From positions 32,568,260-32,632,259 of the forward strand of contig NC_034411.1 of assembly GCF_002078875.1 (NCBI RefSeq): 64,000 nt of DNA, written 5' to 3'. The first letter of the stretch is position 1; each line of letters starts with the position of its first letter. Below the pieces are notes generated by a model. That model made no database searches, was not told the DNA's origin, and saw only the letters and a program-made list of their open reading frames with translations. Source of the stretch: Numida meleagris (Eukaryota; Chordata; Aves; Galliformes; Numididae). The translations under genes and the position numbers were made by a program. Shown one piece after another: positions 11,454 to 23,300 of this stretch.

Positions 11454-12203
11454 AGAATAATAGAATTACCAAGGTTGGAAAAGACCTCCAAGATCATCCA
11501 GTCCAACCATCCATCTGCCACCAATATTTCCCCACTAAAATACGTCCCTTAGTAAAAAATCTAAATGTTTCTTGAACAGCTCCAAGGACAGAGATTCCAC
11601 CACCTCCCTGGGCAGCCTGTTTCAGCACCTAACCACTCCTTTGGAGAAGAAATTTTTCCCAACGTCCAACCTGAATCTTCCCTGGCACAACATGAGGCCA
11701 TTCCCTCTAGTCCTGTCATGGTTACCTGGGAGAAGAGGCTGACCCCTGCCTTGCCACAGCCTCCCTTCGGATAGTTGTAGAGGGCGATAAGGTCTCCCCT
11801 GACCTCCTCTTCTCCAGACTGAACAATCCCAGCTCTCTCAGCTGCTCCACATGAGGCCTGTGTTCCAGACCCCCCAGAGCTTTGTTGCCCTTCTCTGGAC
11901 ATGCTCCAGGGCCTGAATATCTTTCTTGTAGTGAGGAACCCAAAACTGGACACAGTACTCGAAGAGCGGCCTCACCAGTGCTGAGTACACAGGGATGATC
12001 ACTTCCCTACTCCTACTGGCAACATTAATTCTGATACAAGCCAGGATGCCATTGGCCTTCTTGGCCACCTGAGCAGACTGCTGGCTCATGTTCAGCTGAG
12101 CATCAGCCAATACCCCCAGGTTTGTTTCCTCCACGTGGTCTTCCATCCACTCTGCCCCAAGCCTGTAACATTGCCTGGGGTTGTTATGGCCAAAGTGCAT
12201 GGG
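11454..12203 (-). mobile_element. CR1 LINE, 5'-truncated 3' portion
   Basis: A minus-strand CR1 copy of about 750 bp. Its 3' end lies at about 11454: the plus strand starts AGAATAATAGAATTACCAAG, the reverse complement of the ATTCTATGATTCT-type CR1 tail, followed by the reversed AGGTTGGAAAAGACCTCCAAGA segment. It contains the C-terminal end of ORF2 and the short 3' untranslated region. It is 5'-truncated at about 12203, as is usual for CR1. I see no convincing target-site duplication; CR1 elements often lack one. Confidence 0.92.
11565..12200 (-). pseudogene. CR1 ORF2 reverse transcriptase C-terminal remnant, frameshifted
   Basis: Reading on the minus strand from 12200, the first frame gives MHFGHNN, then [14 protein letters not shown], then [20 protein letters not shown] and [19 protein letters not shown]. 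These are signature blocks of the CR1 reverse transcriptase C-terminal region. Near 11875 the homology moves to a second frame ([23 protein letters not shown]), and near 11795 to a third (GDLIALYNYPKGGCG, then LFSQVT). At least two frameshifts, and probably a third towards 11700, make it nonfunctional. The endonuclease and catalytic reverse transcriptase domains lie upstream of the truncation and are absent. Confidence 0.88.
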
Positions 12204-13190
12204 GCTTATAGAATGCGTTACTTAAAATATTAATGAAACATGTTATAGCTGCCAAATTAAAGCCAACAGGAGCAGTGGAGAAGATACCCTCACATATCAT
12301 CCATAAGAGCAAGAAAGGAAACACCCCAGGGATAAGTATTTCAGTAGAAGTCTGTAGATGGTAATTAAAGGCATTTAGGCACAGGAGGATTTGGGCTAGA
12401 GAAGTGTATGAGGAACATGGCATTTACCTGAAACATGCTGACAGTGTCTGCTTCTGCCTTTGCCATGGCTGAACACCTGGAACTGGATTCTCCCTTAAGT
12501 GGGAAGAGAAACAGATGTGTTTATGCTCTATGAGTTATTGAAGAAACAGAAAGACCAAAGAGAGATAATAAGAATCTGTTGATCCACAGAGAGAAAGGAG
12601 CACAGGGACTAGTCATTTTCGTTTGTCAACAGGCCAAGAAGCAAAGGGCTTAGCCTGCAGCACATGAGATTAAATATCAAGGAAAAATATGAATTAGTCA
12701 TGAAGGGAATATTTTAGAATCAACATCACCGAGACTATTTAAGGCTAGACTTCCTAAAGCACAGCTGGAGATGGTTTAAGATCAATTTAAGTCTCCCATC
12801 TCAAGGAGGGCAGTGGTGCTTGCAGGGAATGGGTTCCTCTCATGTCCCAGGCACAGCAGCCATTGAACCTTGCTGAGGGTCTTCTTCTGCCCTCAGGAGA
12901 GCACAGATCAGGAGAGCAGCCCTCTCCCTCCATCACGTTTTAGCCCATTGCACACTCAAACTGAATCTGAAGAGAAGCAGAGTGCTGGAAACGTGCAGTT
13001 CTTCCATGCCTTGCTGGGAGGGAGATGGCATTCACAAAGGCCTGGCATTTTCTGCAAGATGTACAGAAATGTGCAAACTGAACTTCTTGAACAGCTTTTG
13101 GAAATGAAACCAGAGTCATGCTTATTACCCCCAAAGGAAAGAAGCCCAGTGTAGCTGACTGGGAAGTACTGACACACTGCTCATTCCTCT
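12204..13190. other. Unique noncoding sequence upstream of a CpG island
   Basis: No exon is recognised. The plus-strand frame 12870-13154 (94 codons) and the minus-strand frame 12940-13425 (161 codons) overlap each other and have no family resemblance. They are favoured by the higher GC of the adjoining island. Confidence 0.6.
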
Positions 13191-13256
13191 GGGGAGGTCG
13201 CATCACCTCTTTCCGAGCGCGCCGCCTCATGCCTCTGGCGGGATCCTGGTACAAGG

Positions 13257-13271
13257 GCGCCCTCTGGTGCC
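13257..13271 (-). promoter_or_regulatory. CTCF-like binding motif
   Basis: The minus strand reads GGCACCAGAGGGCGC. Its core CACCAGAGGGC fits the CTCF consensus CASYAGRKGGC at every position (13259-13269). CTCF sites of this form act as insulators or loop anchors. Occupancy is unknown. Confidence 0.5.
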
Positions 13272-13311
13272 GGCACTGGGCGCGGCTCCGAGCCGCGGCT
13301 GCAGCGCTTCC

Positions 13312-13323
13312 CAAGATGGCGGC
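13312..13323 (+). promoter_or_regulatory. YY1-like site overlapping an ATG
   Basis: CAAGATGGCGGC is the standard extended YY1 motif. It is often found just downstream of transcription starts in TATA-less CpG promoters, sometimes covering the initiator ATG as here (ATG at 13316-13318). Confidence 0.55.
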
Positions 13324-13400
13324 TTCTTGGAGGTAGATGGGAATGGCGCCGAAGTGTCGCCTGGGCACCCACATCTCCGCTGCAGTATGGCTTGTGTGGT

Positions 13401-13965
13401 ATCCACCCCTGTGCCCAATGGGCATGGCTGGCCAGCACTGCTCCTACTTTTTCTCCTGTGGTAGGTTGACTACAGAAGATGAAAACTGGCAGACAACCCA
13501 CGCTTGCAATATTAGTGATTAACTAATTAGATAATAAAGTCAATCCCTTTCAATTTATGGATATCATTTTATATAAGACCATTGGAAGCTGTAGAGTATG
13601 TTAATTTGCTCTCTGTAGTGGTGCTACTGTTGCTCAGCAACTTGTGTACTTGGGACTGTTGACCTGAAAGACTTGGCCATATGTGATTTCAATGGGATAA
13701 AAAGGAACAAGCAAAGATTTGTATTTCTTTTTTACCCTTACTTCCTTTCTGTTGTCATTTAACTTCACAGCTGATGCAAATTTTACTTTTAAAATGACAA
13801 AAGCCCGGAAACTCTATAATACTGGTCACTGCCATGTAGCTTACGATAACAAAACTCACCTTTCCATTTCTTTCCAACCACAAAGTCTACTAAATTCTTA
13901 GTGGATTTAAAATGAGCTTCTCTACTTCGTGTTAAATTTGTCTAGTTCTTCCATCTGGGAGCAAA
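13401..13965. other. Unique noncoding sequence between CpG island and LTR
   Basis: GC falls back to the AT-rich background after about 13450. No exon or repeat is recognised. Confidence 0.65.
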
Positions 13966-13970
13966 TGAAC
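13966..13970. repeat. Target-site duplication, left copy
   Basis: TGAAC directly before the LTR, identical to 14500-14504 directly after it. Confidence 0.9.
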
Positions 13971-14499
13971 TGTCAACAGTTTACGGGCGTTTGGCCCGGT
14001 TCCGTGACGAAGGGGATGGGGAATCCACGGGTCCACGCCCCGGGAAAAGGGAAAAGGGGAAAAGGGTAAGGAGATGGCCCCGAGAGCAAAGAACAGCGGC
14101 AACAATCTGAGGAGAAACAAACTAATTTACTAAATAAGATATCGGAATGCAAAACAACACACTATAATACAATATAATTACAATTTAAGCTGATAAATCC
14201 AATACAGAGAGAGAGAATGTCCCAAAATCAAGGTAGGCCTTACTCTACTACCGACGATAAGATGGCTGGAGAGCGAGGTGCTGCCAAGACGAGAGACGGG
14301 CGGAAAAAGTGACGAGGTCTCGTGATCTGCAAGTTTTTATACTGCGAGCTTTTATCTTTTCCCTCTGGCTGGAAATGGTAACAGAGGAGCAAAGTACCGT
14401 GGGGACTGTAGTAGTCCTTCTCTTCTGAGAACCAGGTATATCCACTACATGATGTTATGATGTGGAATACCAATAACCGAAAATCACAAAACCATGACA
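13971..14499 (-). mobile_element. Solo LTR of an endogenous retrovirus, ERVL-like
   Basis: A 529-bp unit bounded by the inverted termini TGTCA and TGACA and flanked by the perfect 5-bp duplication TGAAC. It reads as an LTR on the minus strand, with a TATA box about 160 bp from its 5' end and a long GC- and CpG-richer 3' part containing a purine-rich GGGAAAAGGG repeat (plus strand, about 14041-14066). No second LTR or internal gag/pol sequence flanks it, so it is a solo LTR left by recombination between two LTRs. A 5-bp duplication is usual for ERVL-class elements (4 bp is typical of ERV1, 6 bp of ERVK). The sequence resembles chicken LTRs I have seen, but I do not assign a named family. Retained CpGs and clean borders suggest a fairly recent insertion. 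Confidence 0.88.
14334..14341 (-). promoter_or_regulatory. TATA box of the solo LTR
   Basis: TATAAAAA on the minus strand, about 160 bp inside the LTR from its 5' end. This is the expected position for the U3 promoter; transcription would run towards lower coordinates, in the direction of the CpG island. Confidence 0.7.
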
Positions 14500-14504
14500 T
14501 GAAC
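14500..14504. repeat. Target-site duplication, right copy
   Basis: TGAAC directly after the LTR terminus TGACA, matching the left copy exactly. Confidence 0.9.
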
Positions 14505-15934
14505 AAAAACTAAGCCCACAAGCACATCAAGGACACCAGCACAAAGCTCACGTAATGAGCCATCTGTGGAACGTGCTAAATTTTCTGTTAGGGAGTTGTC
14601 CACTTTATATTTGTGTTTCCTTTTCAAAGAAGATGCTGTTGCCAGTTATGAGCATTGTAGGCATAGATTTGAATAACAGATGCAGATCCAGCAATGGTTT
14701 TGCATGGAGGAAGATAGGGTATACATAGGCTCAAGTGCCTCAAGCAAGTAAGTGGCATGTTACTGTCTATCTGTCTGTCCACCTGTCATGAGCCTGTAGC
14801 TTTACGTTTCTTTACAAAAGATTTACTAGCACTGAATGCACTACTCTTTTAATGACTGAGAAAGTTATTGACAACATGTTTTTAAGTTCTTGTCTGGTAG
14901 AAATTCCATTTCATCTTGCAGTCTTCATAGCTATTGTTTTATTGACTTTTGTGATTAAGGATGGATACTCCAGTTGCCATCAATTGCAAAGGAAATATTA
15001 CATAGAGGGCCAGATCATCAGAGGCGGTAAATCATTTAGGAGGAGATGATGACAAAATATTTACTCTGAGAACTTGCTCCTATCTGTATGTTGATACTCA
15101 AATTAATATGTTTTTATGATCTTGTTAGAAAGCACATTCTGGCCTTTGAATGAACAACAACAACAACAAAAAAAAAGTTGTTTGTTTGATATAGTAAACA
15201 TTTTTGAACAAGACATTTCACCAAGTATTTCATATATTTAGAAGCAGAGATTCATTGTTTCAGGAAGGTAAGAGCATCCTGGGGGATCACCAAAACTGGT
15301 AATAATGATGAAGAACATTAACATATTACTGTTGAATTAAGCCATGTATTCTTTTTCGCAGTGTTGGAAATAACTGAAACTGAATAAAAGAGACAGAATA
15401 ACAGAGGGAAATAACAGCTTTTGTACGAGATTATGATAACACTTATCTCTGTGTTGAATTATGGCAGAGCTCTACTTAACCAAATGATTTATTAGGGGAA
15501 GGGACTTTAGCTGAATGAACTGGATTACATCATGGGAAATGCAGAGACAGCTTCTTAGGATACTTTTCTTTGACTTTGTAATTCTTTCAGGAATCAGAAG
15601 TCTGTTTAAGTGTTGAGAAGTCCATCAAATTATGAAATTTGTTCAAATATTGTTCTTTTATTGAGTAGTAGCTTCATTAACTGAATGTAAGTGCTTCTCA
15701 GGAAGGTATGTCTGTCTGTACATATGTTTAGAAAAGAAAGACTGAGTTCATTGACCCATTTCTGTGGGTCTTGAGTATATTATATAGGTGGCAGTGCTAT
15801 AAATTTTTTCATAATGAATTCTATTTCCAGAAGAACAAATGTAAATTGGTCAGTTATCTTTAGTAATTAGTTACTGTCCTCAGATTTCTGCTCATGAAGT
15901 CATTGCTTATTACTAGGCCCTAGAGCATGTCAGA
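14505..15934. other. Unique noncoding sequence, no gene seen
   Basis: AT-rich sequence. A short (CAA)n/A-rich patch lies at 15153-15176. No exon or transposon is recognised. Confidence 0.65.
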
Positions 15935-16034
15935 TCTAGTTTCTATAGGGTGAGGTCTGTCTGGCAGGGCCACGTTGGAACCTGATGATCCTTGAAGTTC
16001 CTTCCAACCCAAGCCATTCTATGATTCTATGTTA
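15935..16034 (+). mobile_element. CR1 LINE 3'-end fragment
   Basis: A short plus-strand copy ending CTTCCAACCCAAGCC, then ATTCTATGATTCTATG. This is the conserved CR1 3' terminus. Only the extreme 3' end, about 80-100 bp, is present. The 5' limit is approximate. Confidence 0.85.
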
Positions 16035-19000
16035 TTTACTTGTTTTGGGCATTTGGAGTGTCATGTAAAGCTTGCTTTCTTCCTCTGAAATGTCACGATT
16101 CAAGATTTTATAAAAATAACAAGTATGAAAAGTATTACCTTCAAATATCATGATTTAAAAATGCTGAATAGTTCAATTGGTGCCAGAGTTCAGTGCTTTA
16201 GAAAAATCAAATTACTTATTTTTCAACCTAAATTTAGACACTTCCATTAAAAAACCCTGATGAATGTTCCAAAGCAATAAGTTAATAGAAACTAATTATC
16301 ACCCTAACACTTTGCTTTACAAGGAAATAACTGATATAATGAGAAATCTGGTTTTAAAAAAAAAAAACTACAGGTAAAGTTACTTAAAAAGATAAAAATG
16401 ATTAGAATCCAGAAGGCAACTTGACATTTCTTAACAGAGATGTGTACAACAACAAAAAACAATATAGTAAGAGAAAACCCCACATTCAGTGGCAAGGTTC
16501 AAGTGCTTTTTCTTAAGCAAATTGGAATTAAAAAAAAAAAAAGATAATTCTGCCCATCTAAAGAAACAAAGAGGACAAAAAGATGAGAATTCGGCAATGT
16601 AAGAATCACGTGAAAAACAGAAAACCGGAGATAGAAAAGGCCAGACAAAACTAAATCTTCAATAAAACAAAACTAGAAAACCCTCATGAAAATCTGAAAG
16701 TTTGTTGGACTATTTATAGTCAGAAAATAAGAGTATTGCAATATAGTAAAAGTTTTCTCTGAATGTTCATCCCATGGATTATTATGGAATATATTTATAT
16801 GAAACATTTTCTTTCTAAGGGAAAAAAAATAAAGGGTTTTACCAGGTCAGGTTGCTGATACCTGGAAATACTGAAATAATCTTCAAATATTTTTAAGCCA
16901 GAGTGTGTTTCATTATATAAATTGTATCTTTGTTTTTAAAAATCCCTGTACATTTTAGCAGAAACCTTGTGAAGAGTGAGATGACATTTTAATTGAATTT
17001 TCTTTTCAAAAAAATGCTTCATACCTCGTGAGAGGGATGGCTGAGGAGAACAGGTAGTCATGAAATGAGAGCTTAAGTACTGCCTCTGACTGAAAGACAG
17101 AAAACCTCTCTAAAGTGGGATTAAACAGTTAATTTTTAATATGGCCAAAGGTTAGTGTTGAAGTGCCTCAGGCTCCCTCTTGGGATACATGCGTTTGCAT
17201 GCACATTTCTCTTGAAAAGCAGGTGAGCACTGAGTCTGAAAATATGCAGTAGACAAAATGATCCAGGTTACTTTGGGTGAGAGATGACTGGAAAGCTCAG
17301 AATTACAAGAGCAAGCTAAAGCATTATGCTAAAGCATAAACACTGGAAGCTGAAAAACGCTGCTGAATAATGCAAGGCAACACAAGAATCGCTTGAAAAA
17401 GTATTCTCAGCTACTCAGGGAAGAGGAAGAACAAAGTGTTATTGCTGTTTTAAGTGGAAGTCGAAGTAAAAGATGGTAGAAATCTTGAGGGAAAAAAAAA
17501 TCTTGGATGAAGCTATTCATCAATTAACAACAACTCTCACTCCCAATTATGGGTGAAATTTTAGTGCTGGTGCAGTAATTCAAAGAAAAATCATTACCAT
17601 AGAATCAGAATGCCTTGTTGACAACAGTGGTGTCAGGAATTTGTTTTCAATTTATAGCTCTAGTTTAATCACAAGAACATTAAAGATGATGGCCAAGTTC
17701 ATCTTGCAGCTGCATTAATGCTCTGTTTGTTATAAATTTCATCCAGTGGACCAGCAGTCCAGTCCAGAATTACTATTTTGGGAAAGAAAGCGTTTGCTGA
17801 AACTCAACAGCTTAAAAAAAGAACAACAAAAAAAGGACTATTACACAAACATGTCACGATTAGAAATACTCAGTGAAAATGTATGCTGAATATATTGAAA
17901 TGTGTGGAAAATTGTATTGGTCTGTCACTCAGTTTTCATGACAGGATGACATCTGCGTTCAGTATTTATCTATTTTTGAACTTAAATGCATGGTTTTAGT
18001 TGCATTTATTGTATTCCTATTGTTCTACAAAATTGTCATGTTTATAAATAATTGTAGAGCTGATATTCATGAAGTGTGATTTTTTTGGAAATATAGCACC
18101 TCGGTACTGTATCTAATATTACTTCAGTTTTAAGGCAGATAATGTGATGTACTTCAATTTATTTTTAACATAATCACCAAGAGGCTATAGGTGTGGAGCT
18201 GAACACAAAGCCAGTGAGTCATTTTGGTTCCCCAGTGATTTGCACCATACCTCTGCTCATACTGATCCCAGGCAGGTTGTTGCTTTAATTCCTGCTCTGC
18301 AGAGCCATGGGCACAACTCATAGCAGAGTTCTTGATGATTCTCTGAACTTTTACCCAGGAAAATAACGGCGCAGTCTTGGCCTTGATCTTGCCAATGTCA
18401 TTGCTCCAGCATGCAGACTTAAGCATTAACACTCCTGGGTTTCCTCTGAAGCAGCTATCTGAATAGAAAAAAAAAATGAATAGCTACCAGTCACTTTCAG
18501 AAATCAAAAGTGGCTTCCACAACTTAAGTAAGAGAGAGATAACACCTCCGTCTTTCTTTGAGGGGTGCAAGAATAAGAGATACAAGTTAAAAACAGAGAA
18601 TGCAAGCATATCTTGATGCTCAGCCCTTAGGAATGCTGTCTGTGGTCTCCGGAGAGCCAAACCCACTTGGTCCCCATAGGAATGCAGCCTGTGATGCTAC
18701 TTGCAGAAATAGGATGCTGCTCTGCTTCTTCCCCAGGTGAAAGCAGTGCTCGGAAGGAGGGGGTTAAACTCAGCAAAATGGGAGCCTGTTTATCTTAGCC
18801 TGCATTTCAAACTGTGAGTTCACCAACCTAATGGCATCCACTGGTTTATGTTTTTGTAAAGTTTGTAAAAGCTCCCCGTGAGCATTTTCTGAACTGATTT
18901 CAATTAATGGGAAGTTCACTGCATGGGAAACCCAGCTCCTGATGAAATTGGGCAATACCACTTGCAGAAATCATGTTTTGCAAAAGGTATTTTGCTTATA

Positions 19001-19979
19001 AAATTTTCAGTTTTCACATGATATAGTATCTAGCACAGTGCAAAGGTTTTTATTCTTGTCAGGTTTTAGAAGATAGTCTGTGGGGTATAATGTACTCTTA
19101 GCTACCAAAACAAACCACTTCACTGGTTCAGAGGAGAGGCTTGTAATAGCACCATTTGTTCAAATACTGGAATAAAAGTAAGCAGTTAATCTAAGGAGTA
19201 CCGGCAGACAAAAAGCAGCAGCAATAAAAGCTAATTGTCTGTTAGCTCCAGGTATATTTTTATTGAGTTTTTCAATCCTAGCCTAAAAGCATATATTAAA
19301 AAAAGGCTCTACTATCTTCACAGATCAAGCAGCAACAGGAGCAGATAGCAGTCTCATTTCTCTCTATGCTTTTCTTCCTACCCCACCTCTGATTCAGCTG
19401 GCTGTCTCCATTCAGCAGAGATTTTGGTATCTTTGTGTAGGTACCACTGAAGTTCTGCTCAGTAGCGGTCAACTCACAGCAACGAGGTAATTTCCTTATG
19501 GCCCCACTTAAGGTCCAAAGAAGCACAGATTTAAGGAGAAAGTCACATATGCAGGGGGGGAAGCTCACCTTCATAGTGTTTTTTTCAGTAAAATAATATT
19601 TTTCAGTGACAGCAAGCTTAAAATACTCCTGATGAGGTCAGTAACATAATCAGAACTCTAACTATTTGATATGATTTGTGTATGACATACTTTAGGCATT
19701 TGACTGGTACCTAGAGGACCTGCAGCTTTTCTTTTTGTGCCTGATTTTGTTCAATGCAGCCTTTCAGGCTGGGCACCAAGCTTATTACCCTTTAAGAAGA
19801 GATGCTCAAATTGTCTTCCAGCAGCTGAAACTTGAGCCAAGGAATTGCATTCTACTGCAGCTTTACACTGTTGGAACTCCCTCTGGTTTTCCAATAATTT
19901 GTTTATTTACCTAACAATAACAAAAGCCACAGGCTCCAATGATTTTATTTTCAAACCCCTACCATGAAATAACAGAGCT
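16035..19979. other. Unique AT-rich noncoding sequence
   Basis: A runs lie at about 16355-16367 and 16530-16542. A lone MEF2-type palindromic site CTATTTATAG lies at 16710-16719, which is weak evidence on its own. No exon or transposon is recognised. Confidence 0.6.
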
Positions 19980-20330
19980 TTGTTTTCCCTGGTATATTTA
20001 TATTGATTGTTAATAATAAATTCATTAATTGATATTGCCCCCCAGTAATGGATCATGAGCACTAACTCTGTGCAGTGTTAAAAGAAAAGTTATTTGCTGT
20101 TTCAAGTAATGCTTATGAACCAGGTAACCCTTAGCAGACCAAGGATGGGAAATCTTTTTTTCCTTTAAAAGACACTTTGTCATAACCTGCATTGATCAGC
20201 ACAGTTGTGCCTGTACTGTATTTATTTTTATCTAACACCTGGCTGCAATTGTGCATCACTACTGAAACCATCAATTGAGCTATTAAGAAGGCAGACACAT
20301 TTAATAACCCCTGCAGTTCTCATCACAGCA
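19980..20330. promoter_or_regulatory. Possible conserved noncoding block
   Basis: A run of TAAT-rich sequence (ATTCATTAATTGATATTG at about 20020-20037) is followed by intact-looking, low-repeat sequence with few homopolymers. It resembles conserved noncoding elements in texture only. Without an alignment this is a weak suggestion. Confidence 0.15.
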
Positions 20331-23300
20331 GGACTAAGTCTAACAGTGATGTTCCTCTTAACATAAGCACTGAATTTCAGTGCTTTTTATTATTTTGACC
20401 TTGTTTCATTAGAATTTGACGTTCTTCAGTCTACTACAAAAATATGTACTTTGTATTTAGCTGATTTTTTTGGCTGTCATGAGTGAGCTGGTGTGGTCAA
20501 AAGTCCAAGTGACAGAATTCACAGAACGGAAGGAAAAATCAATTTAACTTTAAAATATAAGCACTTACTGAGCCTACAAAGGAAATAATGGAGGCAGGCT
20601 CTTCTGCCTAGCATGACAGTGGGATCTGAAAGCAGAATGAGATACAGAGGAAAAACAGTATTAGCAGCTGGAGTGAAATGCCATGTTTGTTAGGCAGGAA
20701 ATCAATAGTCCTTGATGAGCAAATCTTATACAAACTTTTATTCTGGACTTGCTATGTTTGGAAATTACAACAAGAGAAACAAAAGCTTGGTACTTGGAAA
20801 AATCCAACCTCAGGTTATCCATGTTTACCAAGCTTAAGGAGTGCCTGGAATCATTCTTTTGCAAGGGGAAAAAACAAGTGAGAAGGATTTTGCTGGTGAG
20901 AGATGAAAGCATACTCCTCTGGGAGCAGATAGCACATGGATTTTATCACATCAATTCCTCCTACTTCCTGATATCCATGCTTGCCTGAGGAAAGCCACTC
21001 TCACTGGGATAGTCAAGAAACCCAACACAGTCATTAACATTTCCAAAGGCAGAAATGGAGAAGCAGCATCTCGGGGCAACGCCATGGCCCTTCATGTGAC
21101 CCTCTGGAGCAAGCAGCAGTCCCTGTTACATCTCAGAGGAAGGGCATTTCAGGAGGTGCAGCCTGGTTGGGCCTCCAGGAAGAGTACCTCAGGGAGAACC
21201 TGACCTGGCCAAGGGGCCGCAGGATGATGTTTTCCAACCTGCTTGGTCAGACTGTAGCACTGCCAATCCCAGATGTTCACAAATCACAGGGAAAGCCTGA
21301 CAAAGGCCTGAGGTTGGTTAAAAACTTAAAACTGAGATTTCAAAAAGAAAATACATTGAGGGTGTGGTTTATTGCCTTCAGGTTTCTTAGCCTACAGGGT
21401 GCACTTGAGTCTTGTTTTTAAGTTTCTCTTTGCTACCACGAGGTCTAGGAAACTTACTTAAAACTGTAAGCCAAGATTCTCACCTAATCATTTGACTGTG
21501 GGAGCTGAAAAACATAAAATTATGCGAGGTGCAGTGCTAACTCTGAGCGGGGCCAGGCATATGGCAAATGCTTGGACAAGGCCTCTCAGAGAGAGAGAGA
21601 AGGCAGCCCACGGGGTGCAGAGAAAAGGTCTGAGAAGTGGAGGCAGAGAGGGGAGAAGATGGGCACAGAAAGAAGTCCTAGCAGGCATGGTCAAAGCCTG
21701 GGGCCATGCAGCAGTGATGTGGGCACCAAGTCACTTGCTGGGGCCTTTGCCTGACTGGGAATGTCGCGTTGAACTTCCAAAAGAAGCTGGAGAAATGTCC
21801 TTTCCTACCATGACCCTCGTGAGTTAGCCTCTGTGAAGCCTTGGCCCAACAAAACAAGCTGTTTACCTTGGGCAGGTCAATTTGTACTTCTACAGAGGCT
21901 GAGACTGTTTAGTTGACGTATGGGAAGAACTGCTACACAGAGAAGTGGGTGTATGGCCTGACCAGAGTGAGCTGAGGATGACAAGTGGGAAATCCGGATT
22001 AGAACTAACTGATAAAACAGTGACCCTTAGCAGATTCAGTATATCTGTTCTGTAGAGTAATAGAGTACAAAACTTTAGAGCTTGGAGAAAGCCAAAGAGC
22101 AACCGAGCTGAAAATAGGAAACAGCCTTAAGGTCACAAAGACGTACATTTTGCAATTTCCATCTTTTTAAATTATCAAGTCAAGCCAGGAGTCGATTAGG
22201 GTGCCGAGAGCTGTGAAAGGCCTGAGCTTTGAATTAGTCTCACATTAGCTGTGGGATACTTCATTCAGTGTGAAAGCAGAGACAAGACTGCCTAATAGTT
22301 CAAGCACAGGGCAAAGATTTAGGAAATTAAAGTACTGCTGCCAATTCAGACAGTGATTGGGGAGATGCATATATTCCATGTGAACAGTTGTGTAGGTGAC
22401 TGTAAGGAAGTATGCATGCAGACTTGAATGACTTTTCAGCGTTCTTCTCGTGGAACAAAGAACTGGCACCAAGCACCCTGTTGCATTTTTTTTTCTCACA
22501 TTCGGTGTAGCAATGCCTACCTTACACAGGAACCTCCCTGCCTGAAACACAGAATTCACATCTGCATTTCTGCATGCCCTGTGGAGTGTTTCCTTTATCC
22601 AGTGCTAGGCGTATAACTCCATGGGCTGGTCTGTGCTGGAGGAAATAAATTCTTAAATATGGTAAGCCCAAGAACGGGCTTCTATCCCCTCACAGTGCAG
22701 GTGGCATGTGAGGAATAGCTGGCCTCTTCAGATAGTTGTATCTGAGTCTGCAGATACCCCTTTTTCTCTGTCCAGCAGCGTCCTTAGATAGCTTCCACAA
22801 TTTCCTACAGAAAACAAAGCAGTATTTTTTTCACACATAAACCTACTCCACTGGATGAGGTTTTTATTATGCTTACTGCTGTGTTTAACAAACTCCTTGA
22901 TCCACTGAGAGCTAGTTAGGGTTTTGGGTTGACTAGCTGATACTTACCCATGTCTTCAAAGACTCCGCAGTTGTGCTGCATATTGAAAAAAAAATTATGC
23001 AGATTAGTCATTTTTGAAAATCCCACTAAAAGTATCAGTTCAGTACATTTTTTAAGAAACTTAAACTAAAATAGAACCATGAAATCAAAGCCAATCTAGC
23101 ATTAGTATTCCACAAAAGTAAAAATGGAGCATTGCAGACATCAAATCAAAATCAAGTCAACAAATTGACTGCAGCACTGGATCAAAATGAAACAAAATTG
23201 CTAACTTGATGAAAACCCACAGTGTTTATGAACTCTGACAATCTCTGAAAGTGCATGTCTGTTTAGCTAGGAATTTCAGAAAGTATTTTTTTTCATAGCT

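Larger units (their letters stand above)
13191..13400. promoter_or_regulatory. Small CpG island, candidate promoter or insulator
   Basis: By hand count, 13201-13380 is about 68% GC with 18 CpG in 180 bp (observed/expected about 0.86), in otherwise CpG-poor DNA. It has no TATA box. It holds a CTCF-like core and a YY1-like site overlapping an ATG. It could be the promoter and first exon of an unannotated transcript, a distal CpG-rich element or an insulator. A short frame from the YY1 ATG (13316) encodes only MAASWR before TAG, and a weak splice donor (GAG|GTAGAT, GT at 13333-13334) lies just before that stop. It is short for an island. The sequence composition is observed; the function is inferred. 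Confidence 0.5.

Noticed and set aside
13316..13336. Coding first exon starting MAASW at the YY1 site
   Set aside because: It has only six codons before a stop, the donor after GAG matches the consensus poorly, and no second exon could be identified. It is kept only as a possibility in the CpG-island finding.
12940..13425. 161-codon minus-strand frame through the CpG island
   Set aside because: Stop codons are rare in GC-rich DNA. It overlaps several other open frames and has no family resemblance.
16710..16719. MEF2 site as a muscle enhancer
   Set aside because: A single 10-bp AT-rich match in AT-rich DNA is expected by chance, and no partner sites were seen nearby.
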